The notes: a model not told the origin generated them from the sequence alone. Shown: positions 1 through 9,650, counted from the first letter of the stretch. The stretch is DNA of 64,000 nucleotides from Methanosarcina barkeri 3 (GCF_000970305.1 NZ_CP009517.1:1-64000), one strand, 5' to 3'. Numbers and translations are program-made.

Positions 1-1153
1 TACCTGAAGTATAAATCCGTTCCAGTCGAAATAAAGGGGTCTTTACCACAACAATTAATACGGTGTACTTCCATTGCATCTACTGCAAATATAGCTTAAA
101 ATTACTTGCTTATAAACCAATTTTACCTAAAGTTTTAGTAAAAGAAGATCCGGAATATAGATTTTATCTAGCTTACAAGGTATCTTAATACTTAAGATTC
201 GCCCGCCATTTATCAGAAAATGGTAGAAAATAAAAATTTAGGCATTAACTGTGAGAAAGATGTATCTTCTATCCATTTCTCTCATTAAGCAGAATTTATA
301 GGGTTTTTCATAAAGATACAAACAATTAAGTAAAATTTCAGAATCCTAAAATAAATTTTAGTTCTTGGCACTTAAACTTTAGTTCCAGATATTGACAGTT
401 AAGACTTCAAAGTTAAGAGTTTAACCTTTTCCCTCTTTCCCTCTTTCCCTCTTTCCCTCTTTCCAAACCCCTTAAATGGATCCTACTTACAATCCCCAAA
501 TCTCCTAAAATTCCTTATTGCAATTATAATAATTATTAAGCCACTCTATTAAGCCCCACTCTAGAAACTTGCTAAATAGCTGTTATAAGGTCAATATAAA
601 GCTTGCCAAGGAGTTATGGCTATAATTGTCTAAGCATTTAAAATGGAAAATCTAAAAAATAACTGGAAAATCTAAAAAATAACTGGAAAATCTAAAAATT
701 TACTCTAAAAATTTACTCTAAAAATAGAATATTCAATAGCAGTAATTCGAAGGATTGAATCAACTGCAAACTATCAAAAAATTTTCCTTATTTCCGACAG
801 CAGTAAAACGCTTAAAATTAGTAAAGCACTTAAAGTTAATAAAATGCTTAAAATTAGTAAAACACTTAAAGTTAAAAATACTTAAAATTAAAAACACTTA
901 AAGTTAAAAACACTTAAAATTAAAAACACTTAAAATCAGTATTACAAACATAAAAATTAAAGTAGTTCAGAGAAAGTGGACAGAGTTTATCGATTGTATT
1001 AGTTCATTATATATACTCTCTATATAATCTCATATTAAAATTACTATATTAATTAATTTGACATGCAACGGTTCGCGTTGTATTAATTATCTGCATTAGA
1101 AGTATCTTAATCTCTTATATTGCTTAATATCATAATTTTTATAGAGGATCTTC
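1..1153. other. AT-rich spacer upstream of orc1/cdc6, probable origin flank
   Basis: No credible gene is visible. The stretch is very AT-rich. It holds an ORB-like box at 19-40, an 8-bp pyrimidine repeat near 430-465, three copies of a roughly 20-bp unit at 643-712, and a run of alternating CTTAAAATTA / CTTAAAGTTA units at about 815-940. TATA-like tracts lie near 1005-1045. The combination of an ORB, unwinding-prone DNA and an adjacent orc1/cdc6 gene is the usual arrangement of an archaeal replication origin. Origin function is inferred; further ORBs may lie left of the window. Confidence 0.6.
19..40 (+). promoter_or_regulatory. Origin recognition box (ORB)
   Basis: The bases GTTCCAGTCGAAATAAAGGG, followed by GT, fit the archaeal ORB pattern: a TTCCAGTGGAAA-type core followed by a G-string. 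Orc1/Cdc6 binds such boxes. It lies 1.1 kb upstream of orc1/cdc6 and points toward it. One core base departs from the better matches at 17.7-17.9 kb. Confidence 0.65.
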
Positions 1154-2398
1154 ATGATAAAAGCTCAATCATTAGACGGCTTATTCGAAAAATTACTTGA
1201 CGGAAAATCAATTTTCAAAAACAAAGAAGTACTTCGACCTTCTTACACACCTGACCTTTTATTGCACAGAAACGAGCAAATTAGCAGTCTTGCGACAATT
1301 CTGGTTTCTGCACTCAGAGGAGAGACTCCTTCCAATGTACTTATTTATGGAAAAACCGGAACAGGAAAAACCGCGGTTACTCGTTATGTTGGAAAAGAAC
1401 TTGAAAGAGTAAGTGAAGACAAATCCCTTTTCTGCTCGGTTGTTTATATTAATTGCGAAGTAATCGATACACAGTACCGGCTTCTTGCAAATCTTGCTAG
1501 ACATTTCGAAGAAGAAGTTCCTATGACCGGGTGGCCTACTGACCAGGTTTTCATGAAATTTAAGGAGGCAATCGATTCCAGAGAGCAGGTCATTGTCATA
1601 ATTCTGGACGAAATCGATAAGCTAATTAAAAAAGGCGATGATGTTCTTTATAATCTGTCGAGAATCAACACAGACCTGCGGAGAGCCAAAGTCAGTATGA
1701 TCGGCGTTTCCAACGATCTTAAGTTCACAGAATTTCTGGACCCCAGGGTCAAAAGTTCCCTGGGTGAAGAAGAACTTATTTTTCCTCCTTACGACGCTGA
1801 ACAGATAAGCGATATCCTGAAGCAAAGAGCAAAGATGGCTTACACTAGTGACGCTCTCGGTGAGATGGTAATTCCCTTATGTGCTGCTTTTGCAGCTCAG
1901 GAACATGGTGACGCAAGGCGCGCACTTGACCTTCTCCGGGTCTCGGGGGAGATTGCAGAAAGGGAAAATCAGCCTCAGGTTCTTGAAGAGCACGTAAGGC
2001 GCGCTCAAGAAAAAATCGAAATTGATCGCGTAGTCGAAGTGGTAAGAACCCTTCCCACCCAGTCCAAACTCGTACTCTACAGTATCATTCTTTTGCGGAG
2101 CAGGGGTAGAGAAGGTAAGAACGTCACGACAGGCGAAATGTATAATGTTTACCGCCAGCTCTGCCACCATATTGATGTAGATATTCTTACTCAGCGTAGA
2201 GTTACCGATCTCATGTCCGAACTTGATATGCTGGGCATAGTCAACGCAGTGGTTGTAAGTAAAGGCCGTTACGGTAGAACTAAAGAAATTTCTCTGAGCG
2301 TTCCAGTAGAAAGCACCCGTAAAGTACTTCTTGAGGATTACAGGCTCAAACCCCTGGTAGATTTCAAGGCGTCAGTTTTCAGCAAGATGTTTTCATAA
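1154..2398 (+). CDS. cdc6: Orc1/Cdc6 family replication initiator
   Basis: This 414-residue AAA+ ATPase should bind origin recognition boxes and load the MCM helicase. Walker A (GKTGTGKTA, about residues 65-73) and Walker B (VIIILDEIDKL, about 145-155) are intact. A sensor-2 type arginine segment (GDARRALDLLR) follows, then a C-terminal winged-helix region from about residue 300. The length is normal for archaeal Orc1/Cdc6-1. The start is supported by an AGAGGATC ribosome-binding site just upstream. It stands alone with its own terminator and is preceded by an ORB-bearing AT-rich spacer, as expected for an origin-linked initiator. Confidence 0.96.
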   Translation: MIKAQSLDGLFEKLLDGKSIFKNKEVLRPSYTPDLLLHRNEQISSLATILVSALRGETPSNVLIYGKTGTGKTAVTRYVGKELERVSEDKSLFCSVVYINCEVIDTQYRLLANLARHFEEEVPMTGWPTDQVFMKFKEAIDSREQVIVIILDEIDKLIKKGDDVLYNLSRINTDLRRAKVSMIGVSNDLKFTEFLDPRVKSSLGEEELIFPPYDAEQISDILKQRAKMAYTSDALGEMVIPLCAAFAAQEHGDARRALDLLRVSGEIAERENQPQVLEEHVRRAQEKIEIDRVVEVVRTLPTQSKLVLYSIILLRSRGREGKNVTTGEMYNVYRQLCHHIDVDILTQRRVTDLMSELDMLGIVNAVVVSKGRYGRTKEISLSVPVESTRKVLLEDYRLKPLVDFKASVFSKMFS

Positions 2399-2410
2399 GA
2401 TGTTTTTCAT

Positions 2411-2447
2411 AAGGATGAGACTTTCGCGTTCTCCATCCTTGTTTTTT
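2411..2447 (+). terminator. Hairpin plus T-run after orc1/cdc6
   Basis: AAGGATG (2411-2417) pairs with CATCCTT (2434-2440) and is followed by a T-run, 12 bases after the orc1/cdc6 stop. This is an intrinsic-type terminator; function is inferred from structure. Confidence 0.6.
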
Positions 2448-2865
2448 GGCCTACATGCTAATTTTTTACTTTTTCAGGATTTCCCTGACTTCTTTTCCTT
2501 TCTTACTTCAGGTCTTTAATTCTTCTCTAACTCTCTAATTTCAAATTTTTGATTTCCGTTGACTGTTCTTTATTCTCAGTTTTTCGCACTTGAGATTATT
2601 TTTATCATCCGTGTGTTAGTTTTCAGGAAATAATATATACGATCCTGTGATTTGACTAGAATCATATTATTTTACGGTTAGATTATGGAATCGATTATTC
2701 AACTTACTATTTAATTTGTAATTTTAACTTTATTCATCTTTGAAATTAAGATTCAGTATACTCAGATTTCTATTCAAATCTAATATTCATTTCAAGTTGA
2801 TAGTTCAGGGCTAATGGTTCAAACTAATAGTTTAAGCATAATTAAAGTTTAAAGGGTAATTTTTA
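2448..2865. other. Spacer between orc1/cdc6 and the UPF0200 gene
   Basis: AT-rich, with no supportable ORF or RNA gene. It is T-rich near 2460-2600 and contains loose repeats of TTCAAGTTGATAGTTCA type just before the next gene. A promoter for the UPF0200 gene presumably lies here, but no single TATA box stands out. Confidence 0.4.
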
Positions 2866-3438
2866 ATGAAGATAATAGCTTTTGTAGGCATGCCAGCATC
2901 TGGAAAGTCGGAAGCTGCTAGAATTGCTGCTGAAATGGGTATTCCCGTTATTATTATGGGTGATGTGATCCGGAAAGAAGTTTTAAGGCGCGGGCTCGAA
3001 CCCAATGATTCTAATACAGGAATGGTCGCAACACAGCTTCGCAAATGCGAGGGTATGGATGCAGTCGCAGTACGTTGTATTTCCCAAATCAAGGATGCTG
3101 GCTCTGACCTTATTGTTGTGGATGGGGTACGCGGGATTGCTGAAGTGGAATGCTTCAGGCGAGAATTCGGAGAAGGTTTTGTCCTGATTTCGATTTACGC
3201 CCCAATTGAAGTTCGTTTTTCCAGAGTTCAGAAACGAGGCAGAAGCGATGATATGAATAGTATAGAAGGGCTCCGCAACCGGGATGAACGAGAACTTGGC
3301 TGGGGCATGGGAGAAGCTATAGAGGCATCTAATATCGAAATTGAAAACAATTCCACTCTGGAAACTTTCAAAAAGGATGTTATTGAAGTTTTGAGCAACT
3401 ACTTAGGAAAAAACCTAGGAAAAAACCTCAATGAATAA
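2866..3438 (+). CDS. UPF0200 P-loop nucleoside-kinase-like protein
   Basis: This 190-residue P-loop protein resembles adenylate and dephospho-CoA kinases and matches the archaeal UPF0200 family. The N-terminus is a beta strand plus P-loop (IIAFVGMPASGKSEAA, residues 3-18). A lid-like basic stretch follows (SRVQKRGRSDD, about 119-129). The C-terminus ends in an imperfect duplication of LGKN. The substrate is not known to me; a nucleotide or coenzyme kinase role is inferred from the fold. The UPF0201 gene follows 65 bp downstream in the same direction, a pairing I recall from other Methanosarcina genomes, so the two are probably co-transcribed. Confidence 0.85.
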   Translation: MKIIAFVGMPASGKSEAARIAAEMGIPVIIMGDVIRKEVLRRGLEPNDSNTGMVATQLRKCEGMDAVAVRCISQIKDAGSDLIVVDGVRGIAEVECFRREFGEGFVLISIYAPIEVRFSRVQKRGRSDDMNSIEGLRNRDERELGWGMGEAIEASNIEIENNSTLETFKKDVIEVLSNYLGKNLGKNLNE

Positions 3439-3503
3439 AATCTCTCGAATATGCTTCTGAACAAAACTCCAAAAAATTGTTTTTAAATTACTGGGGCAGA
3501 TTT

Positions 3504-3983
3504 ATGATATATGTCAAGGTTTCATCAGCTGTATATCCTACAGAAGACTCGGAAAAGGTTATCAAAGCAATTTCATCCCTTTTTACTGATATTGAACTCA
3601 AAAAAGAAGCTACTGAGACTACTGGAGCAGAAACAGGGACTTTTCCCTCTTTTTTTCTTTCAGGTGAAGGAGGAATTGAGATTCTGCAAACCTTCCATAG
3701 GCTCATTCGCAGGGAAGAAATTATAGATAGTGTCCGTAACAAAGCTTTTAGTAAAGGATTGTCCAGTGACGGACTTTCTGTTCGCTTTTCACTCAACAAA
3801 CAAGCTGCTTTTGTCGGAGTTCCCAGTGTTCCTGCACAGGAAGAGCCTCTCGGATCTATTGAAGTCACTATCGGGGCTAGTTCTCAGGAAGAAATGGAAA
3901 GACTTTTTGAATGGCTTTTACCCCTTACTGAAGAAGGAAAACCTGTTGTTGAGGTAGAAATGGACTATGTGGAGCAGAATTGA
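3504..3983 (+). CDS. UPF0201 family RNA-binding-domain protein
   Basis: This is a 159-residue protein of the archaeal UPF0201 / 'RNA_binding' (PF01877) family. Recognisable features are the N-terminal strand MIYVKVSSAVYPTEDSEKV, the helix LLRREEIIDSVRNK-like stretch and the FSLNKQAAFVG strand. The start is placed at the ATG at 3504 because GGGGCAGA lies just upstream. An in-frame upstream start at 3477 would add nine residues that do not fit the family. It is likely to act in RNA metabolism together with the preceding UPF0200 gene, but no enzymatic activity can be read from the sequence. Confidence 0.85.
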   Translation: MIYVKVSSAVYPTEDSEKVIKAISSLFTDIELKKEATETTGAETGTFPSFFLSGEGGIEILQTFHRLIRREEIIDSVRNKAFSKGLSSDGLSVRFSLNKQAAFVGVPSVPAQEEPLGSIEVTIGASSQEEMERLFEWLLPLTEEGKPVVEVEMDYVEQN

Positions 3984-4079
3984 AAGATTTTAACACACTA
4001 TATTAAGTGTATATTTATTTTTTACGTACTTTTATTATACTTTTAATACTTTTATATTTTGTAAGTTTGAGCCAGTAAA

Positions 4080-4346
4080 TAGTTCAGTTCTTAATAGTTC
4101 AGTTAATATTTCAGTTAATATTTCAGTTAATAGTTCAGTTAATAGTTCAGTTAATAGTTCAGTTAATATTTCAGTTAATATTTCAGTTAATATTTCAGTT
4201 AATATTTCAGTTAATATTTCAGTTAATATTTCAGTTAATATTTCAGTTAATATTTCAGTTAATATTTCAGTTAATAGTTCACTTAATAGTTCACTTAATA
4301 GTTCACTTAATAGTTCACTTAATAGTTCACTTAATAGTTCACTTAT
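4080..4346. repeat. 12-bp tandem repeat array
   Basis: More than twenty near-perfect copies of a 12-bp unit (AGTTCAGTTAAT and its variant ATTTCAGTTAAT) occupy most of the spacer upstream of the TIM-barrel gene. The variants come in blocks (AGTTCAG, ATTTCAG, AGTTCAC), which suggests growth by slippage. No gene lies in this spacer. Confidence 0.9.
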
Positions 4347-4433
4347 ATAATTTAGTTAAATAATTTGGTTAAATATATCTCAGTTTGCACTAGATGATGT
4401 ATATTGATAAATAAAAAGGAATGAACTTTCATC

Positions 4434-5207
4434 ATGCAATTGCACAGAATCAGCTATTCTTCACGTGCAGTCGTTGAAGACCCTTTCAAATGGGCTTATA
4501 CGCTCGAAGACCACGGGTACACCGGTTGGGAAATCGTACAGGAAGGATCTCAGTGCCTGAACAGCAAGAATATCCAGAATTTGAAAAATATCAGTGAAAC
4601 CACAGGCCTAGAGTTAACTCTGCACTTGCCTTTCTCGGACATGAATCTTGCAGGTCTGAATGACTCAATCAGGGCAGAAGTCATCAGGCAGATGAAGCAC
4701 TACCTGACTCTTGCCTCTAACTATGTTAATCTCGCTGTAATACATCCTGGTTATCTTTCCCCTTACGGCGTACAGGTCCCACAGGAAGCCTATTTTACCA
4801 ATCTTGCTTCTCTCAGGGAAATCTGTGACTTTGCAGCCGATTTCGGAATCCTTATTGCTGTTGAAAATATGCCTGACATGCCGAAAATTTTTGGAAAATA
4901 TCCTGATGAAATGCTTGAAATGCTTGAGTCCATTGGAAGTCATAATGTGGGTTTTACCTTCGACGTCGGACATGCAAATACAGTAGGTCTTATTGACGAC
5001 TTTCTGGAATTTCTTAACGAAAAAATCTCTCATGTGCATATCCATGACAACTTGGGTAAAAAAGATGAACATCTACCTCTTGGAAAAGGCACAATAGACT
5101 GGAAGCGAGTTATGGAAAAACTTTCGGATTATAAAGGAATTTTCGTAACAGAGATGAGTTCTGTGGAAGAAGGAATTGAGAGCCTTGAGTTTTTAAAAAA
5201 TTTGTGA
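4434..5207 (+). CDS. Sugar phosphate isomerase/epimerase-like TIM barrel protein
   Basis: This 257-residue protein belongs to the xylose-isomerase-like TIM-barrel superfamily (AP endonuclease 2 fold). Metal-ligand positions typical of the fold are visible: LTLHLPFSDMN (about 61-71), AVIHPGY, IAVENMP with the first Glu ligand, FTFDVGHAN with Asp/His, ISHVHIHDN, and a final Glu in FVTEMSS. It should bind a divalent metal and act on a sugar or a polyol-like compound; the substrate cannot be told. It stands alone behind a 12-bp repeat array, with an AAAAGGAATGA ribosome-binding site before ATG. Confidence 0.85.
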   Translation: MQLHRISYSSRAVVEDPFKWAYTLEDHGYTGWEIVQEGSQCLNSKNIQNLKNISETTGLELTLHLPFSDMNLAGLNDSIRAEVIRQMKHYLTLASNYVNLAVIHPGYLSPYGVQVPQEAYFTNLASLREICDFAADFGILIAVENMPDMPKIFGKYPDEMLEMLESIGSHNVGFTFDVGHANTVGLIDDFLEFLNEKISHVHIHDNLGKKDEHLPLGKGTIDWKRVMEKLSDYKGIFVTEMSSVEEGIESLEFLKNL

Positions 5208-5302
5208 CTTCTTGTGGCTCTACTTTCCTTTTTCTTGATTCTTTTTAAATTATTCTAATATTTTCATAATTTTCATAAAAATTTTCAGTTGGAAAAATCT
5301 AT

Positions 5303-6145
5303 TCAACTAATTTTAGTTGCTTTGCAAAAGATAACATTGTCACCATTCCAGAGATCAATATCTGGTAAGACGTCATCATAGCACTCGATTTCCTTAAAGC
5401 CTTCTTGTACCAGCAGCTTTTTCAGGTTATCAGACGTAAAAAAGTGAGTCCAAAAACGATATACATCAAAATTATCAGAATCGTCGATTACGATGTGCTG
5501 GTACAATATCACTTTATCCTTCGGATAGTAATAAGAGTCTGAAAGAACAAGGTATGGTCTATCTTTCCAAAAGCCATATTCTTCCATTTGCCAGGATTTC
5601 TCACCAACTTTCAACTCAATGTCTTTATCACTGAGAACATCAAAAATGAAAGTTCCGTTAGGCTTTAAAGCCCTATAAACGTTCTGTAATAAAGTCTTTC
5701 TTGCAACTGGTGTTAAGACGCCAAAATCAGTAAAAAGCATCATTGCAAGGTCATATTTATTCTCTTCACACAGTTCGAGGTAATTCTGGTTTACATATTC
5801 TATATCCAGTTTTTTCTTTAAGGCTTCACTTCTGGCATATTCGATTGAATTCTTAGAGAAATCGACACCCGTTACTTTATGTCCCCTCTTTGCCATAAGT
5901 TCAGCATACAATCCAGGTCCACATCCAAGATCAAGAATGTTCATTTTTTCTAGACTGACTGAGTTTAAAATCCAGTCCACAGTACTCTCTATACTTGCTC
6001 TTCTCCGACTTGCCAGGTCAATATCCGGGTTCAAGTGGATGTCCAACAACTGCTTTGAAATGTGGTCATCTGTCCACATAACAGCATTCCCTTCTGCATA
6101 GACTTGCGGTTTCTTTATAAACTCTAGGATATCTGTAAAATTCAC
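5303..6145 (-). CDS. Class I SAM-dependent methyltransferase
   Basis: This 280-residue Rossmann-fold methyltransferase has motif I LDLGCGPGLYAELMAKRGH (about 75-93) and the acidic strand-2 end VTGVDFSKNS. A motif IV-like FIFDVLSD segment follows. The substrate is unknown; the domain order resembles small-molecule methyltransferases. The start is GTG at 6145, preceded by a strong AAAGGAGGA ribosome-binding site. The leader carries a short duplicated CGAGTC..CCTTTCCA segment at about 6146-6182. It is convergent with the TIM-barrel gene and has no obvious operon partner. Confidence 0.85.
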   Translation of the reverse strand: MNFTDILEFIKKPQVYAEGNAVMWTDDHISKQLLDIHLNPDIDLASRRRASIESTVDWILNSVSLEKMNILDLGCGPGLYAELMAKRGHKVTGVDFSKNSIEYARSEALKKKLDIEYVNQNYLELCEENKYDLAMMLFTDFGVLTPVARKTLLQNVYRALKPNGTFIFDVLSDKDIELKVGEKSWQMEEYGFWKDRPYLVLSDSYYYPKDKVILYQHIVIDDSDNFDVYRFWTHFFTSDNLKKLLVQEGFKEIECYDDVLPDIDLWNGDNVIFCKATKIS

Positions 6146-6429
6146 AAGCGAGTCCTCCTTTCCAGCGAGTCTTCCTTTCCAACTTCACGGACTTTATTCA
6201 TAGACTCTCATAACTGCGATTAACCACGACTCTATATCTACGATTAACCGTTAACACTTTTCAATAAAATAGAATGCTTCAGTTGTTGTTCATTATGAAA
6301 TATTTTATAAGTTTTCTATTAATAACTTACGCTATGTTAGGAATTTTTGTAATGAAATTCTTTAATGAAATTTTTGTAATGAAATTTTCTGTAATATTTT
6401 TCGCATTATTATTTAGTTCTCTTAATTGT

Positions 6430-6957
6430 TTATTCATACTGTTCTTTTTCTTTCAAGTATCTGGCCCAGTCACCATGTTCAATTCTTTCCGATTCAGGCT
6501 TCTCATCATAAACATAGATAAAGCCTCTGAACTTTTGATCACCGATTTCCAGATCCACATATTCCCTATGATATCCTCCGAAAAGTTCCATATAATCAAT
6601 TGATTTGGCAATTTCAAGCTGTTGTTTTCCCGAAAACCTGCGCACTTCAGCTATAATACATGAACCTTCCGAAGGGTATATTCCAGGATAAGGGCCCAGG
6701 GAGTAAAGAGCATACCCTCTTACTGTTGTTGTGCCAAGGAACTCTGATCTGTTTTGCAAGTCAAAACGGCGGCTATTATAAAGCCCATTTCTGAGGCTAC
6801 CGTACAGTGCCATGATAAGCTCCTCACCTTCCGGCCTCTTGTAAGAACGCTGCCAGCATACATTTCTGTGAAAAACATTTCCGTAGAGAGTCTTATCTTT
6901 TACTTTGCTTTCCTCGCCCTCATGTATGCTTTCCTTTTCTCCTGAACTCTTTTCCAT
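6430..6957 (-). CDS. Gamma-glutamylcyclotransferase-like (AIG2/GGCT fold) protein
   Basis: This is a 175-residue protein. From about residue 48 it matches the gamma-glutamylcyclotransferase-like fold: the glycine-rich substrate loop YGSLRNG, then GYALYSLGPYPGIYP, then the GYHREYV strand. The first 47 residues are charged, low-complexity and unlike the family, so an internal start at MALYGSL (about 6816) is possible. The annotated start has a modest AGGGT upstream. It lies 39 bp downstream of the SelB-like gene on the same strand, so co-transcription is likely. The substrate is unknown. Confidence 0.75.
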   Translation of the reverse strand: MEKSSGEKESIHEGEESKVKDKTLYGNVFHRNVCWQRSYKRPEGEELIMALYGSLRNGLYNSRRFDLQNRSEFLGTTTVRGYALYSLGPYPGIYPSEGSCIIAEVRRFSGKQQLEIAKSIDYMELFGGYHREYVDLEIGDQKFRGFIYVYDEKPESERIEHGDWARYLKEKEQYE

Positions 6958-6996
6958 ATTAACCCTTTAAGAATTTGAATAGAATTTTTAAAATAC

Positions 6997-8067
6997 TTAT
7001 TTTGTAAAGCCATAGCCTGCAAACCGCTGTGACAGATCAAGATTTGCTAGCAGGAAACGGTCATCTTTACTGTAAGCTACTTTTTTGTTACCTGAAAGTT
7101 CCAGTACGCACGTACTGCCTGGCTTTGCTTCTTGTACTTCCTGCCCGCCAACCAGAATCTTCTCCACACGTACAGGTTCAGACTGTAGACCAACAAAGAG
7201 ATGAAGCACACTTGAAGTTTCAATTGCTCGCGTGAATTTTGAGATGGTGCATTCAAGGGTATAGTCAATAGTTACGATTTCTTTATCAGAGATAATAAAT
7301 CCTCTTTCTATATCTTTAGCCTGCACGTTTTTAAGACGCATTCCCACCCTCGTGCCTGTGGGTGCACTGTCAATATCCACATCATGACTCTGAATGGATC
7401 GGATTTCGATATCTTTATCTATCGGGAAAATTTTGGTTTTGTCCTTATCTTTTGAAATTCCCTGTTTGACAACTCCAAGAACAACGCAACCTTTTCCAGT
7501 GACATTGAATGCATGGTCTATAAACACTCTTGCAGGCAGACTATTCAACTCAGCCTGTTCGGCTTCTATTTTTTCCGAGATCTCGGAAATTTTGGCTTTG
7601 AGATCTTCCACACCTTCAAAAGGATTTTTTGCACCTTTGTTGGTATTCATGGAAATACATTCCCAGTCTTGGAGAGAAGTACCCGCAGTCATCAGTTTTA
7701 TTTTCTTTTTCAATTCATCGATTGCATACATATGGGTACTGTCTGACTTTGTCAGAGCAATTATCCCATGCTTAAAACCAAGCAGGTCAAGGACAACAAT
7801 GCATTCTCCGGTATGAACACTTGTGGGATTATTTCTATCAAGGCCATCAGGAGGGACACAGAGGACTGCCATATCTGAGATATTGAGTGCCGTAACCAGG
7901 GATTTTAAAGCTTTAGGATAGCCATGCGGGTCTACAAAAACCATTTTCCGGCTCTCCTTATCATTGTTATACATAGTTATGTCAGAGTATGTTCCTTTTT
8001 TCCCCAGATTTGCGGCAAGGGAGGTTCTTCCGCTTTTTTCCGTCCCGATAATTGCAACATTTGTCAT
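6997..8067 (-). CDS. SelB-like (aSelBL) translation-factor homologue with degenerate GTPase motifs
   Basis: This 356-residue protein has the domain plan of SelB/EF-Tu: a G domain (1-180) followed by beta-barrel domains. The P-loop reads GTEKSGRTS, with Arg where the invariant Lys should be. G3 reads DPHG, and G4 reads TKSD. Published work describes archaeal SelB-like proteins with altered G motifs in species lacking selenocysteine, and this appears to be one. It may bind nucleotide weakly or not at all. The barrel region (ARVFIDHAFNVTGKGCVVLGVV) is well kept. ATG is preceded by AGAAGGAAT. A misannotation as functional SelB or EF-Tu is likely in databases. Confidence 0.8.
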   Translation of the reverse strand: MTNVAIIGTEKSGRTSLAANLGKKGTYSDITMYNNDKESRKMVFVDPHGYPKALKSLVTALNISDMAVLCVPPDGLDRNNPTSVHTGECIVVLDLLGFKHGIIALTKSDSTHMYAIDELKKKIKLMTAGTSLQDWECISMNTNKGAKNPFEGVEDLKAKISEISEKIEAEQAELNSLPARVFIDHAFNVTGKGCVVLGVVKQGISKDKDKTKIFPIDKDIEIRSIQSHDVDIDSAPTGTRVGMRLKNVQAKDIERGFIISDKEIVTIDYTLECTISKFTRAIETSSVLHLFVGLQSEPVRVEKILVGGQEVQEAKPGSTCVLELSGNKKVAYSKDDRFLLANLDLSQRFAGYGFTK

Positions 8068-8477
8068 ACTGGATTCCTTCTAGTTCTTTGTAATTCCTTT
8101 AAATTTCTTGTAATTTTTATAAATCTTTTTAATTCCTTTTAATTCCTTCTAATTCTCGTAATTCTTTGAAATTTGTTGTAACCTTTAGTCTATATGTTAT
8201 TAATGAATCTGAATTTATAAGGTATTATAACTCTGAAACTGCATCTAGTAAATGGGTCTGGTATAATTCATCTGGTATAATGCATTTAGTATAGCGCATT
8301 TAGTATAATGCATCTGGTAATAATGGGTCTGATATAATGCCATCTGATATAACACATTTAGTATAGCGCATTTAGTATAATGCATCTGGTATAATTATAC
8401 TCTAATATATTTCTTTTCAAAACATTGTAAAAACTCTTAAAAACTCAAATCTTAAAGCTCAACCTGAAAGAAAAAGA
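8068..8477. other. Spacer with degenerate TATAATGCATCTGG-type repeats
   Basis: No gene is seen. From about 8100 to 8160 it is T-rich with repeated TAATTCCTT units. From 8241 to 8395 a degenerate unit of about 15 bp (variants of TATAATGCATCTGG and TATAGCGCATTTAG) repeats roughly ten times. The promoter of the SelB-like gene should lie at the left side of this spacer. Confidence 0.55.
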
Positions 8478-9650
8478 TTACCAGGTTTCACCCTGCCAGA
8501 TTGCTTGAGTTTTATCGTTGGTACTTTTGTTTATTTTTTTTATAATTATCAGATACTCTTCCCCTACTAACTGAGGTTCTTCAAAAATTGCATCTATCCC
8601 GAGTCTTTTAAGATAATCTTCAAAATCTGCTGCAGTTTTTAAATCCTTTACTCGGATCCTTGCTTCCTCATATAACCTTTGGCCATTTTTCACATTTTGG
8701 ATGGATTCTCTAAGAGGATCCAGTATACTTTTTCCTAGCTGCATGCAGCGTTTTTCAAACTCGGTCTTGTCCTCGTTCCATTCAACTGTCTGAAAACCTT
8801 CTCTAACAATCCGGGAAAGCATATAATCTCTGCCGGTCTCATTATAAAATTTAAAGGCATGCCTGAGGTCCGAGCAATTACTCTGGGAAGAAGTATATTT
8901 TAACGGAGAAAGAACCATTTTCGGATCCTTTATTACGACGCCTTCATGTTCTTTTTCTCCAAGTTCCCGGATAATTTTTCTGATTTCTTCAGCAGCAGTT
9001 TCCATAGGAATTTTTTTGAAGAATTTTACCTGAAAAAAGCCATATTTTTCCAGAATTTCTTGTTTTCGGCTTATTGTAAGAGGCTTACCGCTATTTTTCT
9101 CCCGAATATCAAAGATGTAAAACTCTACCGACTCAATGCCATAGATATCTTTTGGAACATAAGGATTGTCCGGGCCTATCATTTCTCCATAAAGTACAAG
9201 TTCAGGGAAATCATCAAAAAATTTCAAATTTAATTTTTCTTTTGCCTTTTGAGTTGTATAAGGGCAGATATACCCGCTCCGAGTGATTGCGAGAATTTCG
9301 TCTTTTGCAATTGCTATGCGGACGTTATATCCATTCATTTTTTCTTCCACAGCTACTTTTTCAAGGCCGCTGAAGTGCTTTTTAATCGTGGGGTCCAATA
9401 CCATGGCTCTCCTGATTTTCGGGAAACCCATAATGATTTCGAAAGAACCGTCTTTCTCATAAATCACGGTTCCTCTTTCGATATGGGAGATCTCCTTATC
9501 GAAACGGAATATGTATTCATATTTTCCCCAATTCTGGGCTAGATAGTTCTTCTCAAAAAGGTGCTGAACTCTGTCTTTATCAAATCCCAGAAAACTGGCA
9601 AGCTTATCTATAAATTGAGGATCTAGCTTCTCGTTCCCCTCTCTACTCAT
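8478..9650 (-). CDS. Archaeal ATP-dependent RNA ligase (Pab1020/MthRnl family)
   Basis: This 390-residue nucleotidyltransferase matches the archaeal homodimeric RNA ligase family, typified by Pab1020 and MTH1221. Ligase motif I is EEKMNGYNVRIA (about 104-115), where the Lys would be adenylylated. Further motifs are LYGEMIGPDNPY, then FYIFDIRE (motif IIIa type), EGVVIKDP (motif IV) and LSPLKYTSS (motif V). The C-terminal helical domain fits the family's dimerisation domain. It would seal RNA 5'-phosphate and 3'-hydroxyl ends. No ribosome-binding site precedes the ATG, so the transcript may be leaderless. Confidence 0.9.
   Translation of the reverse strand: MSREGNEKLDPQFIDKLASFLGFDKDRVQHLFEKNYLAQNWGKYEYIFRFDKEISHIERGTVIYEKDGSFEIIMGFPKIRRAMVLDPTIKKHFSGLEKVAVEEKMNGYNVRIAIAKDEILAITRSGYICPYTTQKAKEKLNLKFFDDFPELVLYGEMIGPDNPYVPKDIYGIESVEFYIFDIREKNSGKPLTISRKQEILEKYGFFQVKFFKKIPMETAAEEIRKIIRELGEKEHEGVVIKDPKMVLSPLKYTSSQSNCSDLRHAFKFYNETGRDYMLSRIVREGFQTVEWNEDKTEFEKRCMQLGKSILDPLRESIQNVKNGQRLYEEARIRVKDLKTAADFEDYLKRLGIDAIFEEPQLVGEEYLIIIKKINKSTNDKTQAIWQGETW

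Noticed and set aside
6274-6603. Hydrophobic 109-codon frame on the plus strand
   Set aside because: The latter half overlaps the cyclotransferase-like gene and the first half is AT-rich Phe/Ile/Leu noise without a ribosome-binding site.
7077-8067. Calling the SelB-like gene a selenocysteine factor
   Set aside because: The P-loop Lys is missing, and no selenoprotein gene or SECIS element was noticed in the window.
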